Source: Sporothrix humicola
Taxonomy: Eukaryota > Ascomycota > Sordariomycetes > Ophiostomatales > Ophiostomataceae
Assembly (NCBI GenBank): GCA_021396245.1
Contig: WNYE01000043.1
Span: 248,001-312,000 of the forward strand
DNA: 64,000 bases
Direction of reading: 5' to 3'
Position 1 is the first letter of the stretch; each line of letters opens with the position of its first letter. Under the pieces are notes generated by a model, which ran no database searches, was not told where the DNA came from, and worked only from the letters and a program-made list of their open reading frames with translations. This document shows positions 57,516-64,000 of this stretch, in pieces. Position numbers and translations under genes: made by a program.

Positions 57516-59406
57516 ATGGCCAAGGCCAAGTCGCCAAGGAGCGGCGGCGGTGGTGGAAGCGACAGCTTACGTAGCCAAAATGGAAACGAAGCAGCTGCAG
57601 CAGGCGACGAGAACATTGGCCTGTTGACGTCAACAGCAGGCGACGATGCGGGCGACGACGATATCTTTGGCGACGAGCACGGCACTGCCGGGAGCAGTAT
57701 AGGCGACGATGCAAAGCCCTCCTCACAAGACCAAGACGAAGTACGGCCACCAGCCTCGCGAACAGCTTCGGGCACTCGACTGCCGCCAAACCTCATCTCG
57801 TCGTCAGCCCATGGCGGCGCCGGGTCGCTCCGGACGCCCCGGACACCGCGCACGCCGAATCGAGTGCGGTTCGACTTGACGCCCGTCGAGGCAGTGCATC
57901 CCAACGGCCACTCTCCACGAAACAACTCTGGCGACTATTCGGACGACGACGATGACGACATGGACCACTTTGACCTCGACAATGCCCCCGAGAACCTCGA
58001 CCGCCAGCACCGCCTGCCGTTGCTCACAGACATCGAGGCGCCCTCGGTCACACTGGCGCGTTCAGGCGAAATAGATACACAAGTGGACGTGGAAGAGTGG
58101 GCAGAGCGCGAGCGCAACCGGCCCAAGTCGGGGCTCAGCAGCGCGTTTATGAACATGGCCAACAGCATTATCGGCGCCGGCATCATTGGCCAGCCGTACG
58201 CGATGAAGCAGGCTGGACTGGTGGCGGGCGTTGTGCTGCTGGTTTTCCTTACATTCCTCGTCGACTGGACCATCCGGTTGATCGTGATCAACAGCAAGAT
58301 GAGCGGCGCAAGCAGCTTCCAGGGTACAGTCGAGCACTGCTTTGGGCGCACGGGGCTGATCGCCATCAGTCTGGCGCAGTGGGTGTTTGCATTTGGCGGC
58401 ATGGTGGCCTTTGGCGTGATTGTGGGCGACAGCATCCCGCACGTGCTGACGGCGGTATGGCCGGGCTTGCCCGATGTGCCGGTGCTCGGCCTGTTGACGG
58501 ACCGGCGCGTGGTCATTGTGGTGTTTACACTGTCGGTGTCGTACCCTCTGACACTGTACCGGGATATTGCGAAGCTCGCCAAGGCCAGCACGTTTGCGCT
58601 GATCAGCATGCTGGTCATTATCGTGACTGTCCTCGTCCAGGGTGCCATGGTCCCCAAGGAGGAGCGCGGGTCGTTCTCGCGGCCGCTGCTGACCGTGAAC
58701 TCGGGCATTTTCCAAGCTATCGGCGTCATTTCTTTTGGTGAGTTGCACTGCTCATATATTATTATATTAGTTTGTCATTGTTGCCCCTTACTAACACAGT
58801 CCAGCCTTTGTTTGCCATCACAACTCCCTCCTTATCTACGGCTCGCTCAAGACGCCCACGATCGACCGCTTCTCGCGTGTCACGCATATCTCGACCGCCG
58901 TGTCCATGGTGGCCTGCATGCTCATGGCCCTTGCCGGCTTCCTGACCTTTGGCGACAAGACGCTCGGCAACGTGCTCAACAATTTCCCCAACGACAACAC
59001 CATGGTCAACGTGGCCCGTCTCTGCTTCGGCCTCAACATGCTGACCACGCTGCCGCTCGAGGCGTTTGTGTGCCGCGAGGTCATGTTCAACTACTACTTC
59101 CCCAACGAGCCCTTCAACATGCACCTGCACCTCATCTTCAGCACCAGCCTTGTCGTCAGCGCCATGACGCTCAGTCTCATTACCTGTGACCTGGGCGCCA
59201 TCTTTGAGCTTGTCGGCGCCACGAGCGCCTGCGCCATGGCGTACATCCTGCCGCCGCTCTGCTACATCAAGCTGACGACGCGCAGCTGGCGCACCTACAT
59301 GGCGATGGGCGTCGTGGTGTTTGGCTGCGCTGTCATGGTCATTAGTCTGCTGCAGGCACTGGGCAAGATCATCAGCGGCGAGGGTGGAACTGCTCAATGC
59401 AGATAG
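57516..59406 (+). CDS. vacuolar-type amino-acid transporter (AVT/SLC38 family)
   Basis: Amino acid/auxin permease superfamily member, probably moving neutral or other amino acids across the vacuolar membrane. Two exons (57516-58737, 58805-59406) give 607 aa. The frame is open to 57447, but MAKAKSPRS at 57516 is the natural start. The N-terminal ~200 residues are disordered, Ser/Asp/Pro-rich, with an RTPRTPRTPNRVRF repeat and an acidic run, as in fungal AVTs. The AAAP domain starts at about 205 with SSAFMNMANSIIGAGIIGQPYAMKQAG, and about 11 spans follow. HHNSLLIYGSLK, the conserved loop after the exon junction, is present. The single intron has CTAAC and two AGs 5 nt apart; only the distal AG (58803-58804) keeps the frame. 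Confidence 0.92.
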
Positions 59407-61028
59407 ATGGAGGGGCCGCATCATTCGTCTTGCTGTCCTAGGCGACATACACTTCACACGAAACCTTTACTTTTTACGTTCCTTTTTCTTGCTTGTTTCA
59501 TATGTCTTTATTAACAGCGAAGTGTTCGCGTGTTGCATATATACTCAGTCTACAGCATTTGCCTCCCCTTTGGGATACATCATAAAAGGTGTTGGGACTA
59601 TTTATACTGGGATACTTATCATATCTCTTACTGGCCGTTTTGTTTGTTTCCTTGTTCTCTTGTATAATATATACCTAATGTTTATGCACATGGCCAAACT
59701 CTTTTTTCACGTTGTCTTCTACGTCTTTTGCCTTTATTCTGTGAGGCTCCGAAAAGAAACTAAGTTCTAGAAACTGCATCATCTTGAATATTCAACCTGG
59801 CGTCAACCGCGGAATACGACAAATACAGGCCAATCACGGCGGTCCAAACCAAGAACCAAAGAAGACGACTTGCCACTTCTCTGCGGCAGCACCTCTCTAG
59901 ACGTTATCAGCACACGACAAGTTGCTGTGAACCATGCTTTACTACTTATCCCCACTCCACTCCCTCCACAAGCACAAGTGAGGCGCAACGCCAAAAGGCC
60001 CTGAAAAAAACGACACTATGCTGGGCGTAAGTGTTCTTCTGTTCTTGTCTTTGTTCCCATGACACCTCTCAAGGCAGCCCACGCCTAGCATTTTACTTCA
60101 CTTTGGTATTGAGAGGCCAACTTTCCCCAAATACTCCGCTGTACTTGACTCAAGAAGAAACCCTTGGGCTCGATAATTCAAATAGACTTGATTAGACTTG
60201 TTCCTAGACTTGGTCAGCTTAAATCAATAGAAGGATAAGCCGACCAATACGGTCACGCTGATTTGCCGAGTATCTCTGACAAGCTCACTGCTCCATACTA
60301 GTCAACTACACACTAGCAACGTCAACTCCTCTTTCACAAGGCACTTATCAGCATTTAAGAAGGGTCGAGGAACAGGGCAAATAGAAGAAACAAGGCGATC
60401 CCGAAGTGTGCATCCTGACCCCCACACTTGTACCAAGTAAACCGGGCAGTGACTGTGATTTTGTAGGTTTCCTGTCTTTTCAAAAAGGGAAGGATGGATC
60501 GGAACATTTGTAAGAGCAAGAAGGAGGAGGGAGGGGCGCGCCCGATGTCGTGTGGGAGGCACCTGCCTGCGTGTGCATATGCGTTGTCACGTCGTTCTTT
60601 CCGTGAATAAGGGAAAGGGAAAGGGAAGAAAACAAAAGGACGAAAAGGAAGGATCGATCGCCGGAAAGGCAAGGAAAGTAAAAGAGAAAGAGCAAAAGAG
60701 GAATCTGGCACGTGGTTGCCTTGGGAAAGCGTTGATGCACATCCGCCCCGTAAAGTTGCTCCTTCCCTTTTCTCATGCACTCGTGCACTTGCTTTGCACC
60801 CCGCGTGGCGCGCCTGCCCTGGCGATTTTACGTAGGTTCTTGCAACCACTAATATAAAAAGCGTACGAGAAGCTTCCCCTCTTTTTCTGCTTCCCTCCGT
60901 TTCTCTTGTTTTCCCCCTTCTTCCTCTCTTCTCCCACTTCAAACAAACACAAATTGCAAACAAAACAAACTCAACTCTTTACCAAATCAAACCAAATCAA
61001 CTCTCCAACTCTTTCAACAACCACCGAA
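59407..61028. other. intergenic region upstream of the Cys-rich minigene
   Basis: AT-rich to about 59.8 kb (3' UTR of the transporter). About 60.6-60.7 kb is purine-rich, followed by a TATA-like element at 60853 and a C/T-rich then CAAACA-rich leader up to the ATG at 61029. No other gene is supportable. Confidence 0.55.
60853..60860 (+). promoter_or_regulatory. TATA box of the Cys-rich minigene
   Basis: TATAAAAA 176 bp before the ATG, followed by a C/T-rich block and a CAAACA-rich leader. This is the core-promoter layout of strongly expressed fungal genes. Confidence 0.6.
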
Positions 61029-61189
61029 ATGCACGGCAACGATTGTCCCAAGTGCGGCACCGCCATCGCCAGCGGCACCAAGACCTGCGGCTCCTGCAAC
61101 TCGGTAAGTTTTGCTCTGACTTTTACGACGAAGCCATACCTCTTGAACACTTGACTAACACGTTTCCCATACAGTCCTGCCCTGTGTAA
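61029..61189 (+). CDS. 29-residue Cys-rich peptide, metallothionein-like
   Basis: Two exons (61029-61103, 61175-61189) around a 71-bp intron with donor GTAAGT, branch CTAAC and acceptor ACAG. The product is MHGNDCPKCG + TAIASGTKTCGSCNSSCPV. Five Cys are arranged C-x2-C-x10-C-x2-C-x3-C. The C-x2-C pairs could bind Zn or Cu, as in metallothioneins or a minimal zinc ribbon. The second exon codes only four residues before TAA, and one of them is the fifth Cys. Strong evidence for reality: TATA box, CT-rich and CAAACA-rich leader, a consensus intron and preserved frame. The name is inferred from composition; it differs from the 25-residue, 7-Cys Neurospora copper metallothionein. Confidence 0.7.
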
Positions 61190-63002
61190 ATACACTGCGC
61201 AGCGTACATATGTATGCACGCCCATGGCAAGCATATCCTTTTTTGACGATGATGATGATGACGACGAGATGAGGAACGATTGAAAGGGCGGCCCCGAGAA
61301 TGGGGTTTGAGCCAACGGGAGACGATGCGAGGCTGCAACATTTGTTATTGCTTTGTTTTTTCGCCTCTTTTACCTATGAGAATGTCCAGAGATGGCCACT
61401 GCTTTGTATGTTTTTTACGTGCCTATAGCCATGACCACAAATATGCTCCTTTGACTAGGACGCTTCGATATCCTGTCCTTGATCTCCACTCCTTGCGTGT
61501 CCTAGTGACCACTGTTGCCTATGTTGCCCACGATGCCCTTGTCGCCTATCGTCGTGTCCCTACCTTACTCAAAATGCTGTCCTACCTCATCATCGGTCCT
61601 AGATGGCAAAGACATGGTCCGTGGCTCAGCCCAGAACTATGGCCATCGTAGATAGATATCCCAGAACAGATGAACAGCCTAGGGTAGTCATCAGTTGGCC
61701 TTGCTGTAGGGCCTGTTTCACAGCCTTTTGCAATAGGTCTTTTGTGGGGAGTAGTCGTAATGGGCATCACATGAAGTAGGGGTTGTGTCACAGATAGCTT
61801 CGGAAGGTAGTACACTTGTTTAAGTAATAAGACAAACTATCTGTATTAAGCAGAATTAAAAGCCCTATGAAAGATATCATTCTATAGCAAAAAATCGAGA
61901 GCGGACACAACGTAAAGAAAACGAACGTACAGGATAAGCTCGAAATGCAACTGATACTGATAGACCGTCTCCAGCAATGACAGATTCTATATCTCTCTGT
62001 AGACTCTCTTGTAAATCACTGTCAAGTGTACACTGTGCCGGCCTGTCGTCTCCCATGATATGATGTGCCCATCTCATTATTGTTCGCAAGAAAACGGCAA
62101 GAAAGTACAGCGGCAGGTGAGATGTCAAGTATGAGAACGAGAATAAAGACGAGAAATAAAGAAAGCTATGTTAAAGTAGACAGATGTAAAAAAAAAAACC
62201 CTGCGAGTTCCGCCATCCTCTCGCAAAATGTTAGCATCAAGCAACAGCATGAGACGAACGACTTGCCAAAGAGAACCAGAAACGACAACATGTGGAGGTC
62301 GAGAAAGAGGCTTCACACTCTTTCTCCCATCAGATGTGGCACGAGGCTATGGCTAGTCGGGCGGCTCGTAGCATGTTATTGTCAAGTAGCAGCGGCACGG
62401 AAGATGGAACCGAAAACTCCCAGCCAATTCCATTATATCAGTTCGGCAAGTGCCGCCCTGGTTGAGCCAAATGTTCGTCAAAACGAGGGCCATCACGCCT
62501 CGGCTCAAGGCTAGGGGGGGCAAAACTGAACACTGATAACTGGGCCACGTAGTGGTATTACATCCCCGACTATCAAACAGAAAGGAGCACAGCATGTGAG
62601 AAGAAGAGAGGACTAGGTTAAAGAGAGAGAAAAAAAAATAAAACCTGGATTGTAAAAGAAAAAGGTTTGAAAAAAGTGCAAAAACAAATGGATTACAAAA
62701 TGGGGTTGGTCGCAAAGAGCATAGTGACAAGTGAGACAGGAGAGAGATACAGAGATAGAGGGAAAAAGCCAGAGAGAATAAAGCCAGATAGAGGAAAGCC
62801 AGAAGTGCGTGTAAAAGAAGAGAGCCGTGCGCGCCCGCAAAATTGGCCAGCCAAGGGTGGAAGGGTATGCGAGGCTGGGCCACAAAGATAGGCCACGTGC
62901 TAGACTAGATCGTTGTCCTGGTTGTTGTACGGCCTTTGACCATGGTCATATTGGTTGGTGCAGTTTCGTGCTTTGTGCCTTTGTGCGTTGTTGCGTCATT
63001 CT
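61190..63002. other. intergenic region before rho1
   Basis: About 1.8 kb between the minigene and the rho1 stop codon. A GATGATGATGACGACGA run lies near 61246. The region up to about 62.9 kb is A-rich or purine-rich on +, consistent with a long rho1 3' UTR. No gene seen. Confidence 0.55.
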
Positions 63003-64000
63003 TTACAGAACCGTGCACTTGCTCTTCTTGCTGCCCCGCTTGCCGCTGCGCGAAAGCAGAGCGGCGCGGGTGGCGTGCTCAAACACCTCGCGGACACCCT
63101 CGTTGGTCTTGGCCGAGCACTCGAGGTACTTGTAGGCACCGATCTTCTTGCGGATGTCCTCGCCCTCCTCGGGCGAAACGGGCTTCTGGCTCGTCTTGCG
63201 CAGCTCCTCGATAGTCTTGGGGTCGTAGCGGAGATCCTTCTTGCAGCCAACCAGGATGATGGGCAGACCCTGGCAGAAGTGCAGAACCTCAGAGATCCAC
63301 TATGGGAGGGAAACGGGGTCAGTACACGATCATATTAACAGAAAGGGGGAAAAGGTGATATGAGCATACCTTCTCCTGGACGTTGTCGAGGGAGTCGGGC
63401 GAGTCGACGGCGAAGCAGATCAGGATGACGTGCGAGTCGGGGTAGGACAGAGGGCGCAACCGATCGTAATCCTCCTGGCCAGCAGTATCCCACAGGGCCA
63501 GCTCGACGTGCTTGCCATCGACCTCAACATCGGCGACATAGTTCTCGAAAACGGTGGGGACGTAGACCTGGTGAAAAGGACAATTGGGTTAGCAAGGCAC
63601 AATGAGGGTTGGTGGTGAACCAAGCACTGAGTATTAATGGCATTGTCATCGCAGTCTTGAAGGCGGGCGGCGAGCGGCGAGCGGTATCTTTCTTTTCTTT
63701 TGTTGAAGGCACAAGAATAGTGAATGCGGCTGAACAGGCGCCAAAAACAATTCATCCGTGTGGTTGGCCCGGATAGACTGAAAACCGAGTGGGAAGAGCA
63801 GTAGCGAATCACAGCAATAGCAAAAGTATCCGAGAATCGCAGCGGCATGAGGCTGTCAGCAGCCAGCAGGGCGAATGACAGCAAGCAGTAATAGCGAACC
63901 GATGTTCTTGGATCGGGTAGGTTGGCCAGCTTGTGCATATGATATACCAATGGCAGGGGTATGGTATGTCCCTAGGTTGCCTGATTCCCGATGTGCAGTA
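63003..64000 (-). CDS. rho1: Rho GTPase Rho1, 3' part (cut by window edge)
   Basis: Membrane GTPase that activates beta-1,3-glucan synthase and protein kinase C and so controls cell-wall synthesis and polarity. Visible exons are 63567-63370 and 63299-63003, coding the last 164 residues. They start at VYVPTVFENYVADVEVDG (switch I with Thr), then WDTAGQEDYDRLRPLSYPDS (switch II), FCQGLPIILVGCKKDLR, the Rho insert, LECSAKTNEGV and the C-terminal CTVL. The CAAX Leu predicts geranylgeranylation. The P-loop exon (about 30 residues) is not in the window, so the preceding intron is longer than 430 bp. The 70-bp intron 63300-63369 is normal (GTATGC donor, TAG acceptor). Divergence from Rho1 to another Rho is unlikely given the insert sequence. 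Confidence 0.93.

Noticed and set aside
1..64000. CRISPR arrays, rRNA, intact transposons
   Set aside because: No regularly spaced repeats, no rRNA-like segments and no transposase or reverse-transcriptase motifs were seen; the genome is eukaryotic.

Overview
This window looks like nuclear DNA of a filamentous ascomycete, most likely a Sordariomycete; placement near Ophiostomatales/Sporothrix is only a guess. The support is short GT-AG introns (about 50-70 bp) with CTAAC/CTGAC branch sites close to the acceptor, GC-rich coding exons, a CHS5 homologue, fungal DHA-type MFS and AVT-type transporters, Ypt1 and Rho1 GTPases with fungal-type sequences, and large gene-free stretches of strand-asymmetric pyrimidine/purine sequence. 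I saw no rRNA, tRNA, CRISPR array or intact transposon.

Layout. 1-4.7 kb: no supportable gene. 4.73-7.45 kb (-): carnitine O-acetyltransferase. 7.45-17.05 kb: gene desert. 17.05-19.85 kb (+): six-exon MFS transporter. 20.87-21.57 kb (+): acidic hypothetical protein. 21.92-23.00 kb (-): two-exon protein that looks NTF2-like and mitochondrial. 24.35-25.44 kb (+): four-exon Rab GTPase Ypt1. 26.58-31.27 kb (-): 1560-residue low-complexity protein. 31.3-39.2 kb: second desert. 39.2-49 kb: compact block of divergent and convergent genes: four-span membrane protein (-), COA1-like assembly factor (+), mitochondrial ribosomal protein uL3m (-), CCDC25/Jlp2-like protein (+), PITH-domain protein (-), mitochondrially targeted hypothetical (+), CHS5 (+). 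49.4-56.3 kb (-): SEN1 helicase. 57.5-59.4 kb (+): vacuolar-type amino-acid transporter. 61.0-61.2 kb (+): 29-residue Cys-rich minigene. 63.0 kb to the right edge (-): 3' part of RHO1; its P-loop exon lies outside the window.

The genes are mostly unlinked housekeeping functions. Two loose themes are secretion and cell wall (ypt1, chs5, rho1) and mitochondria (COA1, uL3m, the 45.6-kb protein, the 22-kb protein, and acetyl-carnitine metabolism).

The most unusual signals are in splicing. The CCDC25-like gene needs a single-nucleotide exon (position 43488) to keep its reading frame and its expected Trp. ypt1 has two overlapping donor sites 3 nt apart, and the better-looking one inserts an immediate stop codon. 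All coordinates and splice sites were read by eye; no alignment or search was run.
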